Source: Phenylobacterium sp.
Lineage (GTDB): Bacteria > Pseudomonadota > Alphaproteobacteria > Caulobacterales > Caulobacteraceae
Length of the DNA stretch: 64,000 nucleotides
NCBI RefSeq assembly: GCF_030693405.1
Contig: NZ_JAUYAW010000064.1
Coordinates: 1-64,000 of the forward strand
Direction of reading: 5' to 3'
Below are positions 55,011-62,415 of this stretch, piece by piece. The position numbers and the translations under genes are program-made. Numbering within the stretch: the first letter of the stretch is position 1; every line of letters starts with the position of its first letter. The notes under the pieces are model-generated. The model had not been told where the DNA came from and did no database searches. It worked only from the letters and a program-made list of their open reading frames with translations.

Positions 55011-56077
55011 TCCGTCGCAGCCTGATCGGCGCCGGCCTTACGCTCGCCCTGGCGCTCGGCCTCAGCGCCTGTTCCGAGCGCGAGACGGCGAACAGCGCCG
55101 CGCCCGAAGTGCTGAACTTCTCGATCCTGGCGACGGAGAACTCCACCAGCCTGGACACCTTCTGGCGGCCGATCCTGGCCGACATGGAGAAGGAGATCGG
55201 CATTCCGGTGAAGCCCTTCTACGGCTCCAACTACACCGCCCTGATCGAGGCCCTGCGCTTTGGCCAGACTGATGTGGGCTGGTTCTCCAACCTGTCGGGG
55301 CTGGAGGCCGTGCGCCGGGCCGACGCCGAGATCTTCGCCCGCACCTTCGATCCCTCCGGCGAGGACGGCTATCGCTCGGTGCTGATCGCCACGGCGTCGA
55401 GCGGCCTGACCCTCGAAGACGTGCTGAAATGCGACCGCACCCTCGATTTCGGGATCGGCGACGCCAAGTCCACCTCGGGCACGCTTGCGCCCATGACCTA
55501 TCTGTTCGCCCCTGAGGGCATCGAGCCCGAGCGCTGCTTCAAGCAGGTGCGCACGGCCAACCACCAGGCCAATCTGTTCGCCGTCGCCAATGGCGTCCTG
55601 GACGTGGCCACCAACAATTCCACAGCCATCCGCCTGCAGACCGCCCGGGATGTGGAGAACCGCGCCAATGGCCAGCCCACGGTCACTGACAAGGTCAATG
55701 TGATCTGGGAGTCGCCCAAGCTGCCTGAGGATCCCATCGTCTGGCGCAAGAACCTCGACCCGGCGGTCAAGGAGAAGGTCCGCCAGTTCTTCCTCACCTA
55801 TGGCAAGGGCGAAGGCCCCGAGGCCGAACGTCAGCGCAAGCTGCTCTCGGCCATCTCCATCGGCGGCTTCCTCCCGGCGGATTCGAGCCACCTGCTGCCG
55901 GTGCGCGAGATGGAGGCCACCGAGGCCCTGCTGCAGGCTCGAAACAGCCGCGACCAGGCGCGTATCGCCGAGGCCCAGGCCACCCTGGACGCCATCCGCG
56001 TCGAGCGTGAGGCTCTGGACGCCCGGGCCGGCGAGGCGCCGCCGCCCGCCGCCGCCGTCACGCCCGCGGCGCCTTAA
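55007..56077 (+). CDS. phnD: Phosphonate ABC transporter substrate-binding lipoprotein
   Basis: A 356-residue periplasmic binding protein. It carries a lipoprotein signal with lipobox LSAC (Cys22). Conserved PhnD segments are FYGSNYTALIEALRFGQTDV, GDAKSTSGTLAPMTYLF and VATNNSTAIRL, where ligand contacts fall. The C-terminal 60 residues are a charged helix plus a Pro/Ala tail not needed for binding. It follows phnC (ATGA overlap) and precedes phnE by 27 bp. The exact ligand (phosphonate, phosphite or phosphate) cannot be decided. Confidence 0.94.
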   Translation: MIRRSLIGAGLTLALALGLSACSERETANSAAPEVLNFSILATENSTSLDTFWRPILADMEKEIGIPVKPFYGSNYTALIEALRFGQTDVGWFSNLSGLEAVRRADAEIFARTFDPSGEDGYRSVLIATASSGLTLEDVLKCDRTLDFGIGDAKSTSGTLAPMTYLFAPEGIEPERCFKQVRTANHQANLFAVANGVLDVATNNSTAIRLQTARDVENRANGQPTVTDKVNVIWESPKLPEDPIVWRKNLDPAVKEKVRQFFLTYGKGEGPEAERQRKLLSAISIGGFLPADSSHLLPVREMEATEALLQARNSRDQARIAEAQATLDAIRVEREALDARAGEAPPPAAAVTPAAP

Positions 56078-56104
56078 GGCCCCGAGACAAAGAGCCCAAC
56101 GCCT

Positions 56105-56941
56105 GTGAACGCCACCGCGCCCCGCGCCGCCCACACGCCGGCCGCCCCGCCTTCGGCCGCCCTGACGCCGCCGGCGCGGCCGCTCGGCCAATGGATCTTC
56201 GACGTCCTACTGTGGGGCGGCATCGCCATCGTCCTGGCGCTGAGCTTCGGCCCCGCCGAGATCGAGAAGTTCCCGCTGCTCTTCTCCGGCTCGGACAATA
56301 TGCGCGAGTTCGGCCGGGCCTTCGTGAACCCGGACTTCGAGCTCCTGCCCTTCTTCATCAGCCAGATGTGGCTGACCATCCAGATGGCCATGTGGGGCAC
56401 GGCCCTGGCGGTCTTCCTGGCCGTACCGCTCGGCCTCTTGGGCGCCCGCAACATCGCCCCGCCCGCCATCCAGTGGCCGGTGCGCCGGGTGATGGACATC
56501 CTGCGCTCGGTGCCTGACCTGGTCATCGGCATGGTGTTTGTGGTCGCCGTGGGCCTCGGCCCCTTCGCCGGCGTCATGGCGCTGGCGCTCAACACCGGCG
56601 GGGTGCTGGGCAAGCTGTTCTCCGAAGCCGTGGAATCGATCGACAAGGGCCCGGTCGAGGGGGTGCGCGCCACCGGCGCCCACAAGCTGCAGGAGATCGC
56701 CTGGGGCGTGGTCCCGCAGGTCGCCCCGCTCTGGACCTCGTATGCCCTCTACCGCTTCGAATCCAACAGCCGGGCGGCCACCATCCTCGGCCTCATCGGC
56801 GCCGGCGGCATCGGCCAGATCCTGTTCGATAGCCTGAACAGCTTCAACTATTCCCGCGTCGCCGCCATCGCCATCGTGATCGTCGTCGCCGTGACCCTCA
56901 TCGACCTCCTGTCCCAGGCCATCCGCTCGCGGCTGATCTAG
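56105..56941 (+). CDS. phnE: Phosphonate ABC transporter permease
   Basis: A 278-residue inner-membrane permease with about six hydrophobic segments and the ABC-coupling EAA loop in EAVESIDKGPVEGVRATGA. It begins with GTG 56105 and has a Pro/Ala-rich cytoplasmic leader of some 25 residues. Only one permease gene is present, whereas many phn loci have two. No C-P lyase or phosphonatase gene follows, so the system here is for uptake only. Confidence 0.94.
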   Translation: MNATAPRAAHTPAAPPSAALTPPARPLGQWIFDVLLWGGIAIVLALSFGPAEIEKFPLLFSGSDNMREFGRAFVNPDFELLPFFISQMWLTIQMAMWGTALAVFLAVPLGLLGARNIAPPAIQWPVRRVMDILRSVPDLVIGMVFVVAVGLGPFAGVMALALNTGGVLGKLFSEAVESIDKGPVEGVRATGAHKLQEIAWGVVPQVAPLWTSYALYRFESNSRAATILGLIGAGGIGQILFDSLNSFNYSRVAAIAIVIVVAVTLIDLLSQAIRSRLI

Positions 56942-56992
56942 GATGGCCGCCAAGCAGCTCGACCTAGCGTATTGGCCGGGGGCGCTGCTGGG

Positions 56993-57292
56993 ATGCCTTC
57001 TCCTGCCGTTTGCCTGCCGGTCGCCTTTGTCGTTCAGCTGCTACCCATCAAGAAGACACGCGATCGCACGCCTGAGGGGGTGGCTGCTCAACTGAGCGCA
57101 TTCCTCAATGGGACCGAAGGACCCTACGACTGGGACGACTTCGAGTGTGGCGGCCCCTTTACTGATCCGGCGCTTGAATCCATTCGAGAAAGGGCGATGG
57201 TCGCTGCACCGCCCAACGGTGATCTTGCGGCGCTCCGCCACCTGATCGCGGAATGCGACGCCCTGGCGGCGGCCCGGGCCTCGGCGGCATAG
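56993..57292 (+). CDS. Small protein of unknown function, possibly 5'-frameshifted
   Basis: A 99-residue frame whose core TPEGVAAQLSAFLNGTEG and YDWDDFECGGPFTDPALESI resembles small alphaproteobacterial proteins of unknown function that I recall (GxxDWDDF followed by DPxLDxIR). Those start with one membrane segment. Here a frame from ATG 56943, one base past the phnE stop, encodes LAYWPGALLGCLLLPFA and then shifts out, while the present frame continues with VAFVVQLLPIKKTRDRT. A single-base indel near 57000-57030 would join them, so this may be a broken gene or an alternative start. Confidence 0.55.
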   Translation: MPSPAVCLPVAFVVQLLPIKKTRDRTPEGVAAQLSAFLNGTEGPYDWDDFECGGPFTDPALESIRERAMVAAPPNGDLAALRHLIAECDALAAARASAA

Positions 57293-57346
57293 GTGAACCT
57301 CGACGCGCAGGTTTGAGTCGGGGTCCAAACCTGCCAAGCTGGCGGG

Positions 57347-57688
57347 ATGTTGAGCGCGCCTTTTGTTTCGAGCATCACGGTCCTGGCCCTGGCCGCCATG
57401 TCGCTGGCCCTGGCGCGACGCGTGCCGGCGGGAACGCGGCTGCCCATGCAGTGGGGGATCAAGGGGCTGCCGACCTGGTCGGCGCCGCGGGACATCGCCC
57501 TGTCGATCACCCCGCTGCTGGCGGCCTTCACCCTCACCCCCTTCACCCTGGCGAGCCTCTGGGTGGAGCCGGACGAGCGGCTGACCTTCCGGATCGTTCT
57601 GGCCCTGGTCTGCCTGGTCTATGTCGCCGTCCACGGCCTGCACCTGTATCTGCTGAGCCGGTGGCTGAGGTCGCAGGACGGGGGCTAG
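57347..57688 (+). CDS. Small membrane protein, DUF1648/SdpI-like
   Basis: A 113-residue protein with three hydrophobic segments (about 5-22, 50-70, 81-104). The loop RVPAGTRLPMQWGIKGLPTW recalls the DUF1648 domain found at the N-terminus of SdpI-type immunity proteins, where an [L/I]PxHW...G.P motif occurs; the match is weak. ATG 57347 is five bases after GGCGGG. No partner toxin is visible. Confidence 0.6.
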   Translation: MLSAPFVSSITVLALAAMSLALARRVPAGTRLPMQWGIKGLPTWSAPRDIALSITPLLAAFTLTPFTLASLWVEPDERLTFRIVLALVCLVYVAVHGLHLYLLSRWLRSQDGG

Positions 57689-57710
57689 GCCGGACCCTCA
57701 CCTCACCGTC

Positions 57711-57789
57711 GTCACCCTCGGGCTTGTCCCGAGGGTCCCCGGGAGATCGAGGTGTTGATGGATGGTCGGGTCAAGCCCGACCATGACGG
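57711..57789. repeat. Intergenic palindromic repeat, two-hairpin copy
   Basis: CCCTCGGGCTTGTCCCGAGGG, then after a spacer GGTCGGGTCAAGCCCGACC and ATGACGG. The second hairpin is identical over 19 bases to that at 22292-22391. Confidence 0.75.
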
Positions 57790-57811
57790 GTGACAAGGGA
57801 CTTGCGGCCGC

Positions 57812-57924
57812 CCTCGTCCTTCGAGGCCCTGCTCGCGCAGGGCGCCTCAGGATGAGGACGGAGTGAGACACCGCACCCACGGCCCTCATCCTGAGATGCG
57901 GGCGACTGCGAGCCTCGAAGGACG
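57812..57924. repeat. Intergenic repeat (CCTCGTCCTTCGAGG..CTCGAAGGACG type)
   Basis: Outer arms CGTCCTTCGAGGC and GCCTCGAAGGACG are exact complements about 90 bp apart; inner words CCTCAGGATGAGGACGG and CCTCATCCTGAG also pair. The same wording is common in alphaproteobacterial intergenic DNA. It directly follows another repeat and precedes the DUF885 stop. Confidence 0.7.
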
Positions 57925-57933
57925 CAAGGCCCC

Positions 57934-59718
57934 TCACCCCACCGGAAGGTCGAACATCAGCTGGCGCGACACCCGCACCGGCGGGGAGCCATGGCTGAGC
58001 AGCTCGTCGTGATAGGCCTTCATGTCGAAGGCAGCGCCAGCCTTGGCCTGCGCTTCCCGCCGCAGGGACCAGTGTTCCCGCCAGCCGACGAAATAGGTGG
58101 GCAGCTGGGCGGACGAGACTCTGGCCCGCGTCCACTTGCCGGCCGCTTCGCGCTCCTGCTGGAAGGCGTCGTGGGTCATCAGGTGCATGGCCCGGGCCTC
58201 GTCCCAGCCCTCGACGTGGACGCCGATGTCGAGGATGGCGTTGGTGATCACCCGCAGCAGGAACTTCAGATTGGCCAGGCGGTAAAGGGGATGGCCGTCC
58301 CGGTGACCGGCCTCGACCATCACGTCCTGGGCGTAGCAGGCCCAGCCCTCCACAAAGCTCCCTGACCACAACACCGAGCGCAGCACCGACGGGTGACGGT
58401 TGGAGATGGCCAGCTGCAGGTAGTGGCCCGGCGTGCCCTCGTGAACGGTCAGGCCCTCAAGCGTCCAGTTGTTGTATTCCCGCAGGAAGGAGTCGGCCTG
58501 TTCCGGCGTCCAGTCCTCAGGGATCGGCGAGAGCTTGTAGAAGGTGGGCAGCTCCCGATCCAGCGGGCCGGGCGGATCGCAATAGGCCACGGCCACGCCC
58601 CGCTGGAACTCCGGCGTCAGGACCAGCTCCACCGGCTCGGTGGGTGGCGTGACGATGGGGTTGGCCGCGACAAAGGCGATGGCGGCGTCCAGCTTGGCCT
58701 GGGCGGTCGCGATCAACGTGTCCGGGGTCGCCCGGTCGGCATAGACCAGCTCCATGGCCGCGGCGATGGCCGCCTGCTCCTGGTCCGGAGTCGGCCTGGC
58801 CGGGGTCGGCGGGGCGTCCCTGGCCACCAGCACCTGACGGGCGATGTCGTACATCTCGGCGCGCACCTGGGCGAGCGCCTGTTCGGCCGCGGCCTTGATC
58901 TCGGCGCGGCTCAGGGGGCTGTCGAGGGCGAACGCCAGCTTGGCGTCATAGAGGTCGGCGCCGAGACGCCATTCGCCGGCCGCCTGCGGGACCAGGGTCT
59001 GATCGATCCAGGCCTGCTGCTCGGCGATGGCCGCCTTGGCGAGGTCGGCCGCGGCGCGGAGCTTGGCCTGCCCCTCGGTGTCGAGGGCGCCGGCCTCGGC
59101 CAGCAGCAGGTCGACGAGGCTCACCAGGCCCGCATTCTGACCCGATACGGTCTGCGCATGGATTTTCGGCGTCCGGGCGGGATCCAGGCTTTCCCGCACC
59201 TGGGCCATCAGCCCCGGGAAACCGGTCATCCGGGCGGTGGCCGAGGCCAGGCGCTGGGGTAGGGGGGCGAAGTCCCGGGCGATGAGGCCATAGAGGGCCG
59301 AGCCCACCGAGGACTGGTAGATCAGCGGGTCCCAGCGGTGGGCCTGCAGGGTGTCGTGGGTCCAGACCTCGCCGGCCAGGCTGTTGCGCAGGATGGCGGC
59401 GTCCACCTGTCGCTCGCGGCTGAGTTCAGCGGGCGCGATGGCGGACAACTGAGCGAGGAAGGCCGCGGAACTGTCGCGCCGGGCGGTCCATCCCGCAAGG
59501 CTCAGATCATCCAGCCGGTCGTCATAGCGATGATCCCCCCACAGGGTCGCGGTGATCGGGCTGAGCCGCAGACAGGCCTCCAGCCAGGCCGCCGCCAGGG
59601 CGTCGAAGGCCTGATCGGCTGGGCTCTGCGCCGGGGTCTGGGCGCGGGCGGCCGAGAGCGGCAGGGCCGCGGCGGCCCCGAATACCATCAACATGCGGCG
59701 GTCGAGCAGGAGAGGCAT
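57934..59718 (-). CDS. DUF885 family exported protein (putative zinc peptidase)
   Basis: A 594-residue helical protein. A signal-like N-terminus (LDRRMLMVFGAAAALPLSAA) ends near ARA/QT. The C-terminal half has the family's zinc motif in LTVHEGTPGHYLQLAISN (His-Glu...His) and FVEGWACYAQDVMVEAG, where the third ligand glutamate is expected. DUF885 proteins resemble M2/M3-type peptidases, but a substrate has rarely been shown. ATG 59718 was chosen over an upstream frame lacking a signal. A CACGAAG-type repeat lies just upstream. Confidence 0.87.
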   Translation of the reverse strand: MPLLLDRRMLMVFGAAAALPLSAARAQTPAQSPADQAFDALAAAWLEACLRLSPITATLWGDHRYDDRLDDLSLAGWTARRDSSAAFLAQLSAIAPAELSRERQVDAAILRNSLAGEVWTHDTLQAHRWDPLIYQSSVGSALYGLIARDFAPLPQRLASATARMTGFPGLMAQVRESLDPARTPKIHAQTVSGQNAGLVSLVDLLLAEAGALDTEGQAKLRAAADLAKAAIAEQQAWIDQTLVPQAAGEWRLGADLYDAKLAFALDSPLSRAEIKAAAEQALAQVRAEMYDIARQVLVARDAPPTPARPTPDQEQAAIAAAMELVYADRATPDTLIATAQAKLDAAIAFVAANPIVTPPTEPVELVLTPEFQRGVAVAYCDPPGPLDRELPTFYKLSPIPEDWTPEQADSFLREYNNWTLEGLTVHEGTPGHYLQLAISNRHPSVLRSVLWSGSFVEGWACYAQDVMVEAGHRDGHPLYRLANLKFLLRVITNAILDIGVHVEGWDEARAMHLMTHDAFQQEREAAGKWTRARVSSAQLPTYFVGWREHWSLRREAQAKAGAAFDMKAYHDELLSHGSPPVRVSRQLMFDLPVG

Positions 59719-59800
59719 GGCGGTGATCCCAAGACGCGCCGAACCGGGCGCGGGCGCACTGTCGGTCAGGGGGGCCTTACGGGCAAGCTCGCGCCCCGAA

Positions 59801-59908
59801 GAGGGGGACACGAAGGGCGCAAAGGGGCGTGAAGGACACCAAGACGAAGGCCGCCGACAACTTCGTGTCCTTGGCTATCTTCGTGGTCTTTGTGTCCCCT
59901 CTTTTCTA
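59801..59908. repeat. Second CACGAAG/CTTCGTG-type intergenic repeat
   Basis: GACACGAAGGGCGCAAAGG and AAGGACACCAAGACGAAGG face ACTTCGTGTCCTTGGC and TCTTCGTGGTCTTTGTGTCC. It shares word content with 4114-4192 and lies between the DUF885 gene start and the fusion-gene stop. Confidence 0.55.
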
Positions 59909-59915
59909 AGACCCC

Positions 59916-61376
59916 TCAGGCCGTTTTCGGCCGCCGTCGCACCCTCGCCAGCCGGCGGAGCCTGCGCCAGAAGCGGGTCTTTTCCGGCTCCGGATAGGGC
60001 TGCAGGTTGCGCACAAAGTCCTCGGCGCAGGCGGTCCAGGAGAAGGTCTCGGCGAAGGCTCGCACGGCCTTCCGGTCCAGGGCCAGGGCCTCCATGCAGG
60101 CCTCTTTCAGCCCCTCAGTAGCCGAGGCGGCCAGGGCGCCGGCCCCGGAGTCCGGGATGATGTCGATGGGGCCTGGCGCCGGATAGGCCGCCACAGGCGT
60201 GCCCGAGGCCATGGCCTCCAGGATCACCAGGCCGAAGGTGTCGGTGAGCGAGGGGAAGACGAAGACGTCGGCGCAGGCGAAGTGGGCCGACAACTCCTCA
60301 CCGAACTTCGAGCCGGTGAAGACGGCCGTACGGTAGCGCTCGGTCAGCTCGTCCTTCTGCGGGCCATCGCCCACCACCACCTTGGTTCCAGGCAGGTCGA
60401 GCCCCAGGAAGGCCTCGATATTCTTCTCCACCGCCACCCGGCCCACATAGAGGAAGATCGGCTTGGGCAGGTGGGCGAAGATGTCCGGCTCGCCCTCGGC
60501 GCGGGGGCGGAACATCTCGGTGTCCACGCCACGGGACCAGGAGGAGATGTTGCGGAAGCCGTGCCGGGTCAGCTCGTCGCGCATGGTCGGCGTGGCCACC
60601 ATCAGCCGACCCGAGGGCCGGTGGAACCAGCGCATATAGGTGTAGCCCACCGACAGGGGCAGCGGCAGACGGGCCGAGACATATTCCGGGAAGCGCGTGT
60701 GGTAGCTGGTGGTGAAGGGCAGCTTCCATTCCACGCAGATGCGCCGCGCGGCCAGGCCGATGGGGCCTTCGGTGGCGATGTGGATGGCCTCGGGCTCGAA
60801 GGCCTTGAACCGCTCCTGCACCGGCTCATAGGCGCCGATGGCCACCTTGATCTCGGGATAGGTGGGCAGGGGCAGGGTCTTGAACTGGTCGGGGCTGATC
60901 ACCTCGACCTCGTGGCCCAGGTCGCGCAGCTCGCGCACCACCCGGGTCAGGGTCCGCACCACCCCATTGACCTGCGGCTCCCAGGCGTCGGTGGCCAGCA
61001 GGATACGCATGGGCCGCTGCACATCCTCGCTCGGCGCCGCCGGCTGCCACATGCGCTGGGCGGGCGAACGGGCGGGCGGCGGGGCGGCGGCGGGTTGCGG
61101 GGGCGCCGGGCTTTGCGCCTGGGGCTGCTGGACCAGAGGCAGGGTGGCCTGGGCCTGGGCCCAGGCGAAATAGGCGCCCAGCAAGGCCTCGCGGGTGGGG
61201 AAGTGGCGATAGACGGTGCGCTCGCCGACCCCGGCGTCCTTGGCGATGTCGGCGAAGGACAGCTCGTCCAGGGGACCGCTCTCCAGGCGTGCGCCCACCA
61301 CACGCAGGATCTGGTCGCGGGTGGCGGCCTTCTGGCGGTCGCGGGCGTCGCCGGCGGTCTGGGAATCGTCACTCAT
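59916..61376 (-). CDS. Fusion: TetR-type DNA-binding domain + GT4 glycosyltransferase
   Basis: A continuous 486-residue frame. Residues 17-66 are a TetR N-terminal domain (TRDQILRVVGARL; helix-turn-helix FADIAKDAGVGERTVYRHFP). Residues 75-122 are a Gln/Pro/Ala linker in place of the usual ligand domain. From Met123 a complete GT-B enzyme follows: RILLATDAWEPQVNGVVRTL, IATEGPIGLAARR, FLYVGRVAVEKNIEAFL and DTFGLVILEAMASGTPVAAY, like the MgtA/PimB group of lipid mannosyl- or glucosyltransferases. ATG 61376 lies inside a 25-bp palindrome. The internal ATG (61010) has no good ribosome-binding site. It follows an LpxH-like gene by 50 bp. A membrane-lipid sugar transferase that senses and represses its own gene is the inference. 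Confidence 0.88.
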   Translation of the reverse strand: MSDDSQTAGDARDRQKAATRDQILRVVGARLESGPLDELSFADIAKDAGVGERTVYRHFPTREALLGAYFAWAQAQATLPLVQQPQAQSPAPPQPAAAPPPARSPAQRMWQPAAPSEDVQRPMRILLATDAWEPQVNGVVRTLTRVVRELRDLGHEVEVISPDQFKTLPLPTYPEIKVAIGAYEPVQERFKAFEPEAIHIATEGPIGLAARRICVEWKLPFTTSYHTRFPEYVSARLPLPLSVGYTYMRWFHRPSGRLMVATPTMRDELTRHGFRNISSWSRGVDTEMFRPRAEGEPDIFAHLPKPIFLYVGRVAVEKNIEAFLGLDLPGTKVVVGDGPQKDELTERYRTAVFTGSKFGEELSAHFACADVFVFPSLTDTFGLVILEAMASGTPVAAYPAPGPIDIIPDSGAGALAASATEGLKEACMEALALDRKAVRAFAETFSWTACAEDFVRNLQPYPEPEKTRFWRRLRRLARVRRRPKTA

Positions 61377-61396
61377 GACAGTCTCACTGTCATGAG
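61372..61396. promoter_or_regulatory. 25-bp palindrome at the fusion-gene start, with adjacent TTGACA
   Basis: CTCATGACAGT-CTC-ACTGTCATGAG is perfect over 11-bp arms and covers the start codon at 61376. A consensus -35 TTGACA lies just upstream on the minus strand (61412-61407), putting the -10 and start site inside the palindrome. Size and symmetry fit a TetR-family dimer site, so autoregulation is likely. Confidence 0.72.
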
Positions 61397-61426
61397 GCTC
61401 GGCGGGTGTCAACGCAAGGTGGCAGG

Positions 61427-62275
61427 TCAGGCCGCCACGGGCGCAGGCCGGGGCTCAACGGCCGGCGCGGCCGCGTGTTCCGGCCGCTCCGGCAGGGCGC
61501 GGGTCTCGCGCACCGCCGACCAGCTGCGCAGCTTGGCCCATTCGAGGATCTCCATCCGGCCGTCCATGTGTTCGACCAGCGCCGTGCAGCTCTCCACCCA
61601 GTCCCCGTCATTGATGTAGAGGATGTCCTCGATCTGGCGCATCTCGGCCTTGTGGATGTGGCCGCAGATCACCCCGTCGACCCCGCGCCGCCGGGCCTCC
61701 TCGGCCACCGCGCCCTCGAAGTCCTCAATGAAGTGCAGGGCGTTCTTCACCTTGGTTTTCAGATAGGCCGACAGGCTCCAATAGCCGAAGCCCATACGGC
61801 GCCGCACGCGGTTGAACAGGGTGTTGGCCGACAACAGCGCCCGGTAGGAATAGTCCCCCAGGAAGGCCAGCCACTTGGCGTGCTGCACCACCCCGTCGAA
61901 TTCGTCCCCGTGGGTGACCAGGAAACGGCGGCCGTCGGCGCCTTCGTGGATGGCGTCACGGGCGACCACGACCCCACCGAAGTGAATGCCGCAGAAGTCG
62001 CGGATGCGGTCGTCATGGTTACCGGGAATATAGACGACGTTCACGCCCCTTCGGGCCAGGCGCAGGATCTTCTGCACCACGTCATTGTGCGCCTGGGGCC
62101 AGTACCAGCCGCTTTTCATCTTCCAGCCGTCGACGATGTCCCCGACCAGATACAGGGTGTCGCACTCGATATGCCGGATGAAGTCCAGCAGCATCTCGGC
62201 CTGGCAGCCGCGGGTGCCCAGATGAACGTCGGAAACGAAGACAGTCCGATAACGTCGGATTCCCAGATCGGTCAC
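61427..62275 (-). CDS. LpxH-like UDP-2,3-diacylglucosamine diphosphatase family metallophosphoesterase
   Basis: A 282-residue calcineurin-fold hydrolase. Metal motifs: FVSDVHLGTRG (Asp16, His18), LVGDIVDGWKMKSG, YIPGNHDDRIRDF, FLVTHGDEFDGV and VICGHIHKAEMR. Family members cleave UDP-diacylglucosamine in lipid A synthesis, but this longer branch often accompanies glycosyltransferases and its substrate is unsure. The start is GTG 62275 with GGAGG five bases upstream. The fusion gene lies 50 bp downstream on the same strand, and a TetR gene is divergent. Confidence 0.87.
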   Translation of the reverse strand: MTDLGIRRYRTVFVSDVHLGTRGCQAEMLLDFIRHIECDTLYLVGDIVDGWKMKSGWYWPQAHNDVVQKILRLARRGVNVVYIPGNHDDRIRDFCGIHFGGVVVARDAIHEGADGRRFLVTHGDEFDGVVQHAKWLAFLGDYSYRALLSANTLFNRVRRRMGFGYWSLSAYLKTKVKNALHFIEDFEGAVAEEARRRGVDGVICGHIHKAEMRQIEDILYINDGDWVESCTALVEHMDGRMEILEWAKLRSWSAVRETRALPERPEHAAAPAVEPRPAPVAA

Positions 62276-62415
62276 GAACGCCTCCGAAGCGCCTCTATTT
62301 GACCGTCCGGTAGGCTGATTGCGTGTCGCTTTGATGAAACCGCACTGCAACACTGGCGCCGCAGCATAGCTCGCCATATGTCGGCCGCACTTTCATTGAA
62401 GCCTTGCCTGTGCAG

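Noticed and set aside
61008-61010. An independent start for the glycosyltransferase at the internal Met123
   Set aside because: No good Shine-Dalgarno precedes it, the frame is open throughout, and no stop separates the TetR domain; kept only as an alternative to test.
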